Source: Neurospora crassa OR74A (Eukaryota > Ascomycota > Sordariomycetes > Sordariales > Sordariaceae). From it: a DNA stretch of 64,000 nt. Where the stretch lies: NCBI RefSeq assembly GCF_000182925.2, contig NC_026503.1, positions 2,914,001-2,978,000 on the forward strand, read 5' to 3'. The notes below the pieces were generated by a model. The model ran no database searches. It was not told where the DNA came from and saw only the letters and a program-made list of their open reading frames with translations. Shown here in pieces: positions 1-11,972 of this stretch. Both the position numbers and the translations under genes were made by a program. The stretch's first letter is position 1. Each line of letters begins with the position of its first letter.

Positions 1-2089
1 CCTGCCCATCAAAGGGTAAGGTAACACTACATGGGTGGGTGTGCAATCCCAAAAGTTGCCTGCAGGCCAAGCCTTCCAAATGGGCGCTCCAGGGGCTTTT
101 GTATGACCCTAAGAACACCTAGGTAAGGCTTTTTAAGCCACTAACAACAATGATTGGTCAGAAGAAGCGAAAATTTGTCCTGGAACGAGAATGAATGGAA
201 GCCTCACGCTCCCAAGGCGCATTCATATCACCTTGTGGGTATGGCTTATGGAAACACATAGGGCCCTTGTGGCTTCATCCCTCAGTGAACCGCGAATCCA
301 GCAATATGGGCAACGAATATGGTCGTCTGATGACGGTGTCTATTCCTCGGTTAGCCTCAATGCTGCTTGAAGCTTGAGCACCTCGCCGCAGTCTCATGCT
401 TCATGGTATTGTGTATAATTGATAAATGTTTCTGAGACTTGCCATAGAGATTTGATTTTGGTTGACAAAGATAACGAATCCTTAAAAGCAGGGTCCAGCT
501 CACACCATGGCCCAGATGGTGTCGTGTAACAGCTGGCGTTCTGGTAAGGGTCTGGGTTCACTGTTCGTTTTTCGGGCAATGAGAGAAGAGCTCCCATATC
601 ACATATCGACTCGTGGAACACACAACTGATGCCCTAATGGGCTGGACAAGGGTTCAGGGACGGGAGGTAAGGCATATTCAACCTGAAATGGTCCAAGATA
701 TGCAATGACGGGACGGTTCCAGGTAAATTTAGCTCGATCTTGCAGATGACTGAGATATAGAGTGTTGGTGAAACCATGCCGGAAAGCTTCCGCACATCAG
801 TAACATTACCAATTCAAAGCCGACGGGGGCCATGCTCAGCCCTTCAAGATGAAATCCAGAATTGTGAAGGGAACTGGTTCGAGGTGAGATCCGGCTTTCC
901 GTTGCGGGGGATCAATCAACTGTAGCTGCCCCTGATCCCGTCCCATAGTCTACTTGGTGTACCTGCACAGGTCAAACAACGAGTCACTGCCCACTGGCCG
1001 AACGGATTTATGCCAAGACCATCAAGCGGGTCCCTGTGGCTCAAGTGGGTCAATATTGCTCTCGCACAGGTAGCCTAAATAGGAAAGGGTAGTCGAGACT
1101 CGGCCAATGAAGTGACTTCAACTTTCGACAACATCACTGCAGCTTCAACTTCACTCCCCCAACTTCACCAACTTCTCACACTCACCAATCGAGCAGCCAT
1201 GCTTTCATCTCTCGCCACGACTCTCACGGCGGATTGGTTTGACCCTGACCGAAGATGTCGGCGTTAAAATGATACCGTACCAGTCCGGCATGTCATGAGT
1301 CCAGTACGGAACTCTCTCATCGCCTACGGGGGCGTTCGCGGATGAGACTTGTAGCCATGTCTTGCTCTCTTTTCGACTTTGTCAACCTGCCATCATCCTG
1401 ACCTTCCATGTTCCCGCCAAGTCTTTGGTGAGGCTGTGCGTATTGTTACTGAGCAGGTAAGGCAAACCAGCCCAGTGATTGTCTTTCCACGTCTTTCACG
1501 CCCCTAGAGCACCACTCACAGACAGCCGTCACCCTCTCCCCTGTCACCTCCCATCTGAGCATCGCCATAGCCATAGCCCTACGCACAACCGATCGGACGG
1601 ACATGCTTAGGCTCGGCATGGCTCATCATACCGGCACCATCACCAAACCTATGTAAAAGGTCGCCAGTCTTCAGACAATACTTCTCATTGAACACATCGT
1701 TCTTTGAGACCTCCTCCACAGCTCGCTTTGACTTATCAAGTAAAGTCAGGCTGCCCGTTGACCGGATCCCTTCTTGCATCGGCAGGTCCGTCTTGTACCA
1801 CCTTATTCGACAAGCAGCGAACCAGGAAGAGTGGCTCGACACATCGACCTTCCTCTTTGACACAGACCACATCCAATCTTCAGTACGCCCACTCGAACGC
1901 CTACTGCTTTCGACCAACTGTACAGGACATCGTACCTTACCAGATTCGGACACAACCGTGGCGTCGAGCTGCCTCTGGCTACTGCAACCATTTCCACCCT
2001 ACACAAGCTGAACACCAAGGCCCAGGCCTATTCGTCACTTGATTGATCAAACCCACTGAACTCGGTGCGGCCCTTCGATAGTCGTGAAC
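1..2089. other. Upstream region of the Zn cluster gene, no supportable gene
   Basis: I see no convincing coding sequence here; open frames on both strands are short and overlap one another. From about 1130 the sequence becomes pyrimidine-rich with repeated CTTCAAC/CTTCACC words, which resembles a Neurospora promoter and leader, so the transcription factor mRNA may begin near there and carry a leader of about 900 bases. A GTAAGG at 1457 could be a leader intron donor. A short upstream ORF is listed separately. Confidence 0.4.
1199..1267 (+). CDS. Possible upstream ORF (22 aa) in the transcription factor leader
   Basis: An ATG directly after a pyrimidine-rich CACTCACCAATCGAGCAGCC context opens a 22-codon frame ending in TAA. 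If transcription of the downstream Zn cluster gene starts near 1130-1190, this would be the first AUG of the mRNA and could limit translation of the main ORF. Transcript start is inferred only from base composition, so this is tentative. Confidence 0.2.
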   Translation: MLSSLATTLTADWFDPDRRCRR

Positions 2090-4411
2090 ATGGTATTCTG
2101 CGGGAAGCCGAGCAAAGGGTGCTCTGTGTGCCGAAAACGTAAGATTCGGGTAAGTCACCACATCTGGTAGCTTCTTCACACCATGTCCTTTATCCATATT
2201 CCCGGGTTAGAACCATATAAACCCAAGAGAGACCTCCGCCCCCACTTCTCCCAGCGGATGAGCAGCCAGATATTTGAAGGCCGCGCTCTAAGACATGCCC
2301 CGCATCTCTCTCATCCCATATCATTCGTCATGCCTGCCCTCTGGCTTGCTTTGATTCCATATGCAATGCACATGTACAGAATATATTCGTTGACATGCAT
2401 CTAGTGCGATCAGAGAGTACCGGGCTGTGGCCAGTGTCAGAAGCGAAAAGAGGAGTGCCCTGGGTACAGAAACCTTGTCGATCTAATGTTCCGAGATGAG
2501 AGTGACCATGTTCGGAACAAAGCCGAGGAAAAGGCTCGAAGACGGCGTCGTCTCTCTGTCAAGACGCCCAGTTCTCCCAGTGACCCGAGATGTTCAATAA
2601 CACCAGAACGCCGACAAACAACACCCTCGTTACTCGTTCCAAGTCCCAAGAGGCCCACGAGCTCGACACCTGAAGCTACTTGGTCGGACGATGACGACAG
2701 TATACCGATGTCGCCCGATTCGGGAAGCTGGCCAGTTACCCCGCCAGTTGCCCTCTTGTATGACCTTCCCCCAAGTTGTCAACAGCAAGGCATTGCCTAT
2801 TTCTTCTCACGATATGTGTCTGTCGAAGAGACGACATGTCACCACAACTTCAGTTTCGTCTTTGACATATGGAAGCCCACATCGGTGGCCCACGACCGGC
2901 ATGTTGACGGCGTCCTTGCCAGTATGACTGCCGTGGGATTGGTTGGTCTCGCAGGCGTCACCCGCTCGCCAGATATGATGGAAGCCGCTTGGAAATCTTA
3001 CGGGACCGCTCTTCGATTAACAAATCACGCTCTGGAAACACCTCTCGAAGCTGTCAAAGACACTACGATGCTCTCGGTGCTTATTCTTGGCCTTTTTGAG
3101 CTGATAGCCGAGCATCCATCCCACATGCGGACTGTTGAAGCTTTCCAAGAACACGTTAACGGCGCAGTAGCTCTTGCAAAACTTCGAGGGCCTGCGCAGT
3201 TTGAAACGAAAGGAGGAGTCAAAATGTTCTCGATGCTTTGCCAACGGGTTGTGTTGAGCTGTTTGCAGTCGAGAGAGCCCATGCCAATGCCGCAACCACT
3301 GATTGACTTGTGGCATGCAATGCCTCAACCAATCCAACTGAAGGGCTTCGGATGCCTTACGCTCTCGGCGCTACCACTCATGCACAACTTCTTGCAAGTG
3401 CGTGTCGACATCCTGAATGGGGTCCTGGTAGACTCAGATAACATCCTAGCGCATCTTTTCAGCATTGACGAGCGATTCGAACAACTGTCGGCCCAATTCT
3501 CTCCAGATCTACCGTACAAAACCTTCCGACTGACGAGACACCATCCAGCGGTGCTGAATGGAGTCTGCATTGTCTACTCCACACTATGGGATACTACGCT
3601 GTGGAACAGTCTCCGTATGCTCAGGATGGTTTTGTTGGAGACGATCATCTGTGAGATCCAACAGCTTTCACGGAGACTCTGCCTCAAGCCAACATCCGGC
3701 CCTTATGCAGACCAGTTCAAAGGCGCAAAGCGCAAATTGATGGAAATCCTGGAGGCGATATGCGGCAGTGTGCCCCAATTGCTTGGACTCGTGGATCCCG
3801 CAGACGGCAGTGTCGACAATTCATGTTCAACGCCAATATCGAGTGTTGAAGTCCGCGAAACCCCCAGCCCACCAACATCCCCATCAGCCCGGTCATCCGA
3901 TTCCGGCGGCAGCAGCCAGAGTCCCATGGATCCGGCTAGGGCTCGATGCGCGAGCCTCACCATCCTTCATCCGGTAACACCCGCTTCAACAGACGCAGAA
4001 GAGGAGGCTAGCCGCTTCGTGCTTTTAGTATCAGCGACGAGCCCGGTGGTTTGGCCCTTGTACATGGTCGGGATGTCATCGGTATGTAACGGGCAGGTGA
4101 AGAGCTACGTTGTGGGCAGGCTACGCACACTTTATATGGAGACGGGTGTCAAGCAAGCAGATGCCGTGGCCAACCTGCTTGAAGAACATGAGATCGCCGA
4201 TGGGGAGGAGGATAGAAATGAGAATAGGGCAGAAGAACATGCGCAATGGTTGCCAGGACTAGGACTAGGACGGGATTGGATGAGTGCGGGTGGAATGGAG
4301 GAAACACCGCTTTATTTGAGGGTGGTGCAGCAACCACATGAGCTGTTCCATGCTGGTGGGCCGATGATGATGGAGGATGGGAAAGGAATGATTGATCCCC
4401 AGCTGATCTAA
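2090..4411 (+). CDS. Zn(II)2Cys6 fungal transcription factor
   Basis: Two exons, 2090-2149 and 2405-4411, joined in phase 0 across a GTAAGT..TAG intron, give 688 residues. The intron splits the zinc cluster after residue 20: exon 1 supplies C11 and C14, exon 2 supplies C21, C28, C31 and C38, giving C-x2-C-x6-C-x6-C-x2-C-x6-C, the canonical binuclear cluster that binds CGG-type half sites. The cluster is followed by a very basic stretch (AEEKARRRRRLS, near residues 61-72) that may serve as nuclear localisation or DNA-contact linker. The rest is a long, mostly alpha-helical region of the fungal-specific regulatory type, with a Ser/Pro-rich segment around 485-530. The start was chosen because the first ATG at 2090 immediately precedes the cluster. 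An annotation starting at 2486 would lose the DNA-binding domain. The target genes cannot be told from sequence. Confidence 0.9.
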
Positions 4412-5185
4412 CATTAGGAGATTTGCAAACTTAAATGCAAAGGTACAGCACGAAATGAAGAAGCCAAGTATATAGCGATCCAATACTAGTCTGGTTGTTA
4501 GCTCGAGACCTCGGGTCAACTTCTTGAGGCGTTTTAGTTTCACATCTTTCAGTTCGGTTTCTTTCCATGATCAAAGCACCTTCTTAACTTGAATATGCTA
4601 TTCGAAACTTTATATGTTCGGTTTAAATCCTTGCAATACGGTTCTAGACCGTACCTGGCCGTTAATCTGATTTTAATGAAGTTTGGAATGATTCGGACTA
4701 GATTTTGTCCGGTATACTAGGAATACTTACTTAGCTAACAAACAAATCAAAATTGCCTAGATCGGATTGACTGGACACTCGGTCTAAGGAATAGGTCGAA
4801 GTGTCCAAGGACCAAACCGCACCGTTGCTACAGGTCAAGACGACAAGGAAAGTAACATCAACATAGCAAAAGACCAAACAAAGGTACAAATCTAACAGCA
4901 AAGATACCAACGACATGGAAGAGTATGAAAGGACTATGGATGACCGGATGGAGTATCGGTTTACTGGTGCGCAATTCTCCTCAGAGGCATATATTCGTTG
5001 CAATGTTTTTGTCCTTATCAACGCCTAATGTAAACAAGCCGAAACCAAGCAATTTATACCATATCCACTTTTCCATGAGTATCAACGTGCCCAACCAAAC
5101 TCCAAAAAGTTGCTATAATGTGCACAAAACAAACTGAGATATGTATCAACCCAAACAACTTCAAAAATAAAAAAAATAAAAAAAA
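4412..5185. other. Convergent 3' spacer
   Basis: Spacer between the 3' ends of the Zn cluster gene and the PPIL2 gene. AT-richer than the flanking genes with A runs near 5165-5190. No coding signal seen; expected to hold the two 3' UTRs and polyadenylation sites. Confidence 0.5.
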
Positions 5186-6979
5186 TCACCATCCATCGAA
5201 ATTCCCAAACCCTCCCATCTTGGCCTTTTTCCTCACCGGTTCTTCCCACGTATCAACCTCTTCCTCTTCTGCTTTCCTCGTCGTCGTCGTTGTCGTCGTA
5301 GCAGCTTTCTTCACAGCGCCCACATCCAAATACTTGCCCACTTTGGGTCCTCCTCCTCCCCCTTCTCCCATCCCTTGTCCCTCCATTGTCCCATCAGCCC
5401 TTATCCTCTTGCCCGTCCACGTTGTCCGATCATCCTCTGTGCCTCCCTGTCTCGCCACCTCCCGTTTCCTTTCCTCCTCCCCTTCCTTCTGTTTCTTCTC
5501 CTTCATCCACTCCGCAAACGGATCAATCAGGATAATCATATCCTTGATCACAATCTTGTTCAACGGCCGATCCGATCCATCGGTAGCCACATTCTCCATG
5601 GCCGTCAGCGTCGTGTCTTGCCCCTCAATCACTTTGGCGAAAATGGTGTGTTTCCTGTCCAGGTGGGAGGCGGGGCGGTAGGTGATGAAGAACTGGGACG
5701 AGTTTGTGTTTTTGCCCTTGTTGGCCATGGATACGATTCCGCGGGCGGAATGCGTGTTGGGCCCTTCGAATTCATCCTCGAAATTCTTGCCCCAGATGGA
5801 ACTACCGCCCCGGCCGGTGCCGGAGGGGTCGCCGCCTTGGATCATAAAGTTGCGGATGGAGCGGTGGAAGGCGACGTCGCGGTAGTAGCCCTTTTCAGAG
5901 AGGCGGAGGAAGTTCCAGACGGCCTTGGGGGCGAATTCGGGGAGGAGTTCGAGGGTGAGCGGGCCCAGGTTGGTTTCCATGCGGACGTAGCCTTTGTTCT
6001 TGATGCGGTGGGAGGGTTTGAGGAGGTATTGCTCGTCGGATAAGAGGGCGAGGGAGCCGGAGGTGGAGGGAGTCAGACCGGTCGAGGTGAAGGATGCGGC
6101 GGTTAGGCCGGTTGTATAGGTCGCTGCGTTGGCGGGGCGTTTGCGCTCTTGGATTAGGGATTGGCCGCGGGCGATGGCTGTTTTGTTATTGTTGGTAGCG
6201 GAGTTGGTGGAAGTGGTGGTAAGGGCTTGGGTGAGACGGTTGACGTCGGCGCCGCCGGCTTGTCGGGCTGCGCGGGCGCGCTCGACGGCTTCCTTGGCGC
6301 GGAGCACCTTCTCGCCCACACGGCCGAGGGCTTCGATGTTGACGGTGCCGCCCTTGCGCTCTTCTTCCTGTTCTTTGGTGAGAATGGCGTCCTGGCCGTC
6401 TTGGAGGTACTTGAACTGGCTGAGATCGCGGCTGGCGGAGACGTTCTGGGGGTCTTGGAGGGTGATGATGTCCCTGCGGCCGAACTCTTCATCGTCGACT
6501 AGGTCGCGCCACATCTTGGGCTTGATGTTCATGCGCTCGACAGTTTCCCAGGCAAAGACGTTCGCATAGGAGCCATGGCGAATGGCGACAATGTGGGTGT
6601 TGTCGGTGAAGACCTTGAAGGTGACGGGATCGATCAGGTCGCCCTTGTTCTCGTCCGAGTCGGTGGTGTCGCCATTGCGGGCAAAGTTGAGCTTGATCAG
6701 ATCCTTGGCGGAGAGCGGCTCGCCGGTGACGGGATTCGTCTTGTGTTTCTCGAGCCATGAGCCGATGACTTCGACATCGAAGATGGTGCCGTCGGGGGTG
6801 CAGACGGGGTTCTTGAAGGGTTGGAGACTGGCGGCGCAGAAGTTGAAGGGAAGTTTCTTGAAGCTGGCACCGCGCCGCTGGGCACGCGCACCGGCATTGG
6901 CACCGGTACTGGCGCCGTACGCATCCGAGGACGACCACTCGGAGTGGGTGATGTATAGTTTATCCGTTCCTTTGCCCAT
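5186..6979 (-). CDS. cyp8: U-box cyclophilin, PPIL2/Cyp8 type
   Basis: Single exon, 597 residues. A U-box (about 46-102, with the PFKNPVCTPDGTIFD and NPVTGEPL motifs) precedes a cyclophilin peptidyl-prolyl isomerase domain (about 330-487). This is the architecture of PPIL2/Cyp60, a nuclear, spliceosome-associated protein with E3 ubiquitin ligase potential. The isomerase keeps the catalytic Arg (R373 in FHRSIRNFMIQGGD) and the SSQFFIT strand. The position of cyclophilin A Trp121 is His439 (ASHLDRKHTIF), so strong cyclosporin binding is not expected; animal PPIL2 also lacks the Trp. Between the domains is a Thr/Asn/Ala-rich linker (about 240-315). The C-terminal tail (after 490) is charged, then Gly- and Thr-rich, ending basic. 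It is divergent to the Ptm1 gene with an 850-bp shared upstream region. Symbol follows the fungal family name; the Neurospora locus name may differ. Confidence 0.92.
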   Translation of the reverse strand: MGKGTDKLYITHSEWSSSDAYGASTGANAGARAQRRGASFKKLPFNFCAASLQPFKNPVCTPDGTIFDVEVIGSWLEKHKTNPVTGEPLSAKDLIKLNFARNGDTTDSDENKGDLIDPVTFKVFTDNTHIVAIRHGSYANVFAWETVERMNIKPKMWRDLVDDEEFGRRDIITLQDPQNVSASRDLSQFKYLQDGQDAILTKEQEEERKGGTVNIEALGRVGEKVLRAKEAVERARAARQAGGADVNRLTQALTTTSTNSATNNNKTAIARGQSLIQERKRPANAATYTTGLTAASFTSTGLTPSTSGSLALLSDEQYLLKPSHRIKNKGYVRMETNLGPLTLELLPEFAPKAVWNFLRLSEKGYYRDVAFHRSIRNFMIQGGDPSGTGRGGSSIWGKNFEDEFEGPNTHSARGIVSMANKGKNTNSSQFFITYRPASHLDRKHTIFAKVIEGQDTTLTAMENVATDGSDRPLNKIVIKDMIILIDPFAEWMKEKKQKEGEEERKREVARQGGTEDDRTTWTGKRIRADGTMEGQGMGEGGGGGPKVGKYLDVGAVKKAATTTTTTTRKAEEEEVDTWEEPVRKKAKMGGFGNFDGW

Positions 6980-7832
6980 CTTGTCGAGCCGGCGGGTTGG
7001 TGATGGTGGTGTTTTGCGACAAAGTCTAGAACTTCAGATCCCGGTCCCTTTACCTAGTGGTGTGGCTACCTTAGCTTTCAACGGCCGGAAGTCGGGTCCC
7101 ACAGGCCCCAGGCCTTATCTTATCCGCCTGCAGGACATCCATGACATGGATGGAGGTTGAGCTTCGTCAGCCGCCCCCACAACCCGCACTGTACCCGGAA
7201 GCTGGAACAGTCCCCCAGAACATTGGCCATTGAGGTGCCCGTTTTGGGCCAGTTTTAGAAGCAGCAGGGGACTTGGTCAGTGTGAGCGCTACTGTGCTCA
7301 TATTACTTAATTGCACCTGAAGCTGTGAGGCTGTGCTGGATGCGGAACAGCACAGGAACCTGGAAGTGCCAGGGAGTTCCTGACAAGCACATCACTGTAG
7401 TACCGTCTAGTGTACACCTAGTTTGGAGGGGACACGGCGGCCAAATGGCTCCAGCATCTTGGTTTTGATCGACCTCCAAGCTCCACGACCACTGTTTCAA
7501 CTCAACTTTTGCCATCTTCCTTTCCCATCCGCCTCCCTCACGCCTCGATTCCCTTCTCCCTCACTCGCTTTTCTGCACCTTTCGAGTTTCAACCATCGAC
7601 ACCTCATTCGTCCCACGAGCTATCGAGGCCGCAAACGTAACCGAGAATAGCGAACCCCATGTTTCGTGACCGAGCCCCGTCCTCTCCTTGACCCATTTCT
7701 TCTTCCCGAGACACCAGGAAGAGCAGCAACCTTGGGGGCACTGCTAAACGAACCAATACTTTGTACAAACCGCCACGGTACACCCTACCCTACACGACGG
7801 CTGAGAACCGACAATTCTCTTGAGCAGCTACA
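6980..7832. promoter_or_regulatory. Divergent promoter between PPIL2 and Ptm1 genes
   Basis: Shared upstream region of two head-to-head genes. The part next to the Ptm1 start (about 7480-7830) is pyrimidine-rich (CTTCC, TCCCTC, CTTTTCTG words), typical of a fungal leader. No individual factor site stands out. Confidence 0.45.
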
Positions 7833-9639
7833 ATGAGGAGCTGGGCGTATGCCTTCTTCCTCCTGGTGCTGTCCGTATGGACGGTACAGGCCCTGGAGGT
7901 GAAGCTAGTAAGTAGCAGGCTATCACACACATCAATGGTCCTACACTAGACAAGTCAGAATTACTGACAAGTTCTCTTCAATGGCAGGACGAATCCGAAG
8001 AGAACCGGCAACGATGTGCAGGCATGTACAGCAAACAGACATGGGATGGCCCGGTCAATCCCTTCATCAGTGTCAAGTTCACAGACTTCGGCTCCGACGC
8101 TGGCGATGACCCCATTGTCAGTCTCCTTATCTTTGAGTGGCAGGACTCGGATCTCGTCGGTGTGCTTCCCGAGGGCGCCGACCGTAGGATTGGCATCTGC
8201 GAGCCCCAGTATGCTGATGCCGGCTACTGCAACACCACCAACGTGGGCGAGTACATCCTCGCACCCAACGCCACTGCGCTATCCAAGAACATCGTCTTCA
8301 CCGACGCCATTCATCTCAAGAAGTCAGCTCCAGTCAAGTACCAGATTAAGAACACCGGTTACTATTGCGTGCTCACGGACAAGTACACGGCCGATAGGTA
8401 CGAGGCCCTTGTCGAGTTCCGGAACGCCTATGGAGAGCTCCCCGCTACGCAGATTCCCAAGTTGCCTTTCTATGGCGGCATTACCATCTTGTACGCCTTG
8501 GTGTTGGCGTTCTGGGGCTTCCTCTACTTCCAGCACCGGTCGGATATCTTGGCTGTGCAGAACTACATCACAGCTATCCTCATCTTCCTCGTCATTGAAA
8601 TGCTGATGACATGGGGCTTTTATGGTACGTTTTGCTTGTAGTTGGTCCTCCTCTTGGAATGATTGCTAACCACTGTCCATTTCCAGACTTCCTCAACCGC
8701 CACGGCTCGAACGTCGGCTCCCGTGTGCTCCTCATCGTGGTGGCCATCCTCAACGCTGCGCGCAACTCATTCTCCTTCTTCCTCCTCCTGATTGTCTGCA
8801 TGGGCTACGGCGTCGTCAAGCACACCCTCGGCCGCACCATGATCTACGTCCGCTGGCTCGCTATTGCGCACTTCGTCTTCGGTATCGTTTACGCCATTAC
8901 CGGTCTTCTTGTCAACCCAGACAGCGCTGGCCCCTTTGTTCTACTCATCATCCTTCCTCTGGCCGGTACCCTGACGGCCTTTTATGTGTGGACGCTTAAC
9001 TCGCTTAGCTGGACACTCAAGGACCTCAAGGAGCGCAAGCAGCACGTTAAGGAGGGCATGTACAGGAAGCTGTGGTGGTGCATTCTCATCTCCATTCTGG
9101 TGATCTTTGGTTTCTTCTTCTGGAACAGCTTCTCGTTTGCTCAGGCCAGCGACCCTGGATACGTCCCCTTCCACTGGAAGAGCAGATGGTTCATCCTCGA
9201 CGGCTGGCCGAACCTTGTTTATTTTGCCGATGTCGCTTTCATTGCGTACGTGTGGCGGCCGACAGCGAACAACAAGCGGTTTGCCATGAGTGACGAGATT
9301 GCTCAGGACGATGACGGCATCATTGAATTTTCGAACTTGGATATCGGTGCGCCGGATGATAGTGATGACGAGGAGGCCCAGGTTGGCATGAAGGGAAAGA
9401 AGAACCAGAGTGCAAGCGGGGGCTCGGGTTCGGGTGCTAGCACTAGTCAGCAGCAGTCACGAAATCTTGCTGGCCCAAGCAGCTCATCCCAGCAGCAACA
9501 GCAACAACCGAGGAGTCCTAACCCTCAACGTGACTCCATGGACGGAGAGACCATCTTTGCGGTTGGCGAGGATGGCGATAAATTCTCGTCTGACGAGGAT
9601 AGTGACGAGGAGGGTAATCTAGTGAGAGCCAAGAAGTAG
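7833..9639 (+). CDS. PTM1: Ptm1/GPR107-family seven-helix membrane protein
   Basis: Three exons (7833-7907, 7988-8624, 8687-9639) give 554 residues; both introns have GTAAGT or GTACGT donors and the second has a GCTAAC branch site. Exon 1 encodes a signal peptide (MRSWAYAFFLLVLSVWTVQA). A luminal domain with paired cysteines and N-glycosylation sequons follows. From about residue 190 there are seven hydrophobic segments, then a cytosolic tail rich in Ser, Gln and acidic residues ending in a DEDSDEEG-type cluster. This is the GOST/Lung-7TM family (yeast Ptm1, human GPR107/GPR108), Golgi and endosomal membrane proteins linked to trafficking. The acidic tail probably stays cytosolic. Convergent with the NDUFAF7 gene, 415 bp between stop codons. 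Confidence 0.9.
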
Positions 9640-10054
9640 AGGGGCTATCTAATCACATCAAGTCCAAGTAGGGGAAGTAGAATAACTATTACGAGTCTAA
9701 TTGTATTGACGAGAAACAGTCCAAGTGCACTATCGGTTTGTGACTGAGGCAACATGGCCGTGCATCAAATGTTTTATCGATCTGTTTTTACACTTGTTCT
9801 TGATGGCGTTTTCCAAGTGGCTGTATCATTATTTTTTCCAATTTTTTCATTCTTTTCTTAAAAATAACTTTGTCGTTTAGATCAAGAGCGGTACGATAAA
9901 TCCAGGCTGTGTGAGGCCGAATGGGCAAAAAGATAATGATAGCCTATTCCATTTCCTTGCGTATAACAGCTATGAAAAAATATGTTTATACAGTACAAGC
10001 TGACCTGGCTGGGTTCAGGACACAGTTCAAAAGACACAACATGCTAGGTAGGTT
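9640..10054. other. Convergent 3' spacer
   Basis: Spacer between the Ptm1 and NDUFAF7 3' ends, AT-rich around 9830-9870 (TTTTTTCC, TTAAAAATAA). No gene seen. Confidence 0.5.
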
Positions 10055-11972
10055 TTACATGACGACATCCCCTCCAAAACCAACCGGCCTCCTCCTCCCA
10101 TCATTCTCGGGCACAATGGCCAAAGCCTTGTATATCCTCCCCATTCCATTCGGTCCCCGATCCACCAACCGATCCCAGCTCCTCCTCAAATCCTTGACAA
10201 ACTTGTCCTTTTCTTCTTCTTCATTTCCCCTTTTCGACCGCTTCGCCAACTGCTCAACCCTCTCCCTCCCTCCCATCCCCTCCAACCACCAGGCCTGCTC
10301 AACAGGTCCATGCACCTCCACCCCTTCGCTCGCATTCGTCGCCGCCTCCGCAATCGCCGTGAAATCCACATCGGCACTCAAATCCGTCAATCCCGGTTCG
10401 GCAAAGGGGCTGACGAGGTGATGTTTTCTGATCCCGCGCAGCGAGTTGACGGGGACGCTGCCGTCGCCGGGACCGTAGTCGAGTATCAGCGCCGCGCCGC
10501 GGGGCGAGGGTTTGGGGTGGGCAGGAGATCCGCCGATGCGAGTGGCGAAGTCGGAGGCAAACAGGAAGGCGTCGGGACAGATTTCGATGAGGGCGCCGGC
10601 TTGGGTGGTGCCGTCGGGGAGGACGGCGAGGGGTTTTTGAGAGGGGTAGGAAGAAGAAGAAGAAGAAGGAGAAGAAGAAGATTTGATGGCGCGGTAGCGG
10701 GGGGAGAGGTCGGGGAGGTGTAGGGAGTGACGCGTGGGAGAAGGGGATACAGTTAGTTGGAAGTCGGGGGGAGGGGTGAGGTGCGGGTTATGAGAGGCCG
10801 GGGTGCGGAGGGTGGTGTGTGTTGAAAAGGGGGGAGTGGGAGAGACGAGGAGTTCTCGCCATTCGAGGATTGGACCTGTGGAGCCGCTTGGCCTGGACTG
10901 TTTGGATTGTTTGGGGCCGGAAGTGGTGATGGTTGCTATGGAGGACGGGGAGGCTGGTTCTGTGGGCGGGACCTGGACTAGTTGGAAGGCGTGGATGGGG
11001 AGGGCGTCGAAGAATTCGTGGGCCATTATGAAGGGGGTTTTCTCGGGGTCTGTGGGGGGAGGGCATGGTGTCAGTTGGGGGCTTGACAGATAGGGGAAGA
11101 CTGGTGGGAAGTGTGAAAGGAGACACAACATACCGTAGGGGATGGACTTGATGGTCTCTGTCCAGACAATGGGAATGTCGCCGTACTTGCAATGACTATG
11201 ATAGCCAACCTTCGACTCGCTCATGGCGGCGTCCTTGCCGCATAACAGGTTTTTCTGGGCCATTCTAAGCTGAGGACTGGCTTCGACCATGTAAACAGCA
11301 TCGATGCTCTTAGCCATCTCTGGAAAGTTTTGTATTGTCTGATGTCGTATAATTAGCACGTTCTTCATGACTTGCGTGAGAATATGATGAGAAATGACAC
11401 AACACTTACCCGAAGCATGTCATCCATCAAGGTACCACGACCCGGGCCGACCTCGATCAGCTCGACTCCTTTGCTCGGACGACCTTGGGCCAGCCATTCG
11501 GTGACATACCAAAGCCCACAAAGTTCACCGAAGACTTGGGAGATCTCGGGCGAGGTGACGAAGTCGCCTTTGGCGCCAAACTGGTCACGGTTTTGCTCGG
11601 ATTTCTCAATGGCGCCGGTGTAGTAACCGCCAATGTCGCCAGTCAGGCACATGCGCATGAAACTGGCCAATGGCACTGGGCCGGTCGCCTGTACTTGCTG
11701 TCAGAACATTTCCTTGCAAATTTCTGAGGATATTGTGTACATACTGTGATGGCCTCAGCCAACTGCTTTGCGAGAGGAGTTGACCATTTTCTCTCATCGT
11801 CGTCGTCGCTCAAACGGCGAGCGGTTACTGATAGGTTGCGAGTGTTGTAGTTGGCCAAAGAGGGGGGAGCCCTGTTCCTGAAAGATGGGGTTCTGGGGAG
11901 CTGTGGTGGTCTCGATAAGATGGTGGCCCGCGGAATGCTCCGCAGCGCACGAGTCACGGCCGACCGGGTCAT
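10055..11972 (-). CDS. NDUFAF7-like mitochondrial methyltransferase, complex I assembly
   Basis: Four exons on the minus strand (11745-11972, 11410-11688, 11134-11338, 10055-11049) give 568 residues. The Arg/Ser-rich, acid-poor N terminus ([16 protein letters not shown]..) is a mitochondrial presequence. Exon 2 has the family signatures [30 protein letters not shown] and the SAM-binding [17 protein letters not shown]. Later exons contain [17 protein letters not shown] and a C-terminal [20 protein letters not shown] block. Known members symmetrically dimethylate an arginine of the 49-kDa complex I subunit early in assembly; complex I has been studied extensively in Neurospora. Low-complexity Ser/Pro inserts (for example a run of Ser codons encoded near 10655-10685) lengthen it relative to animal homologues. 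Exon joins preserve frame and conserved residues, so the model is solid. Confidence 0.92.

Noticed and set aside
1030-1080. TGGCTCAAGTGG resembling a tRNA A-box
   Set aside because: No B-box GGTTCGA at the expected distance and no cloverleaf pairing.
5118-5681. 187-codon + strand frame over the PPIL2 3' end
   Set aside because: Antisense shadow of the cyclophilin gene, rich in Ser, Pro and Val from repeated codons.
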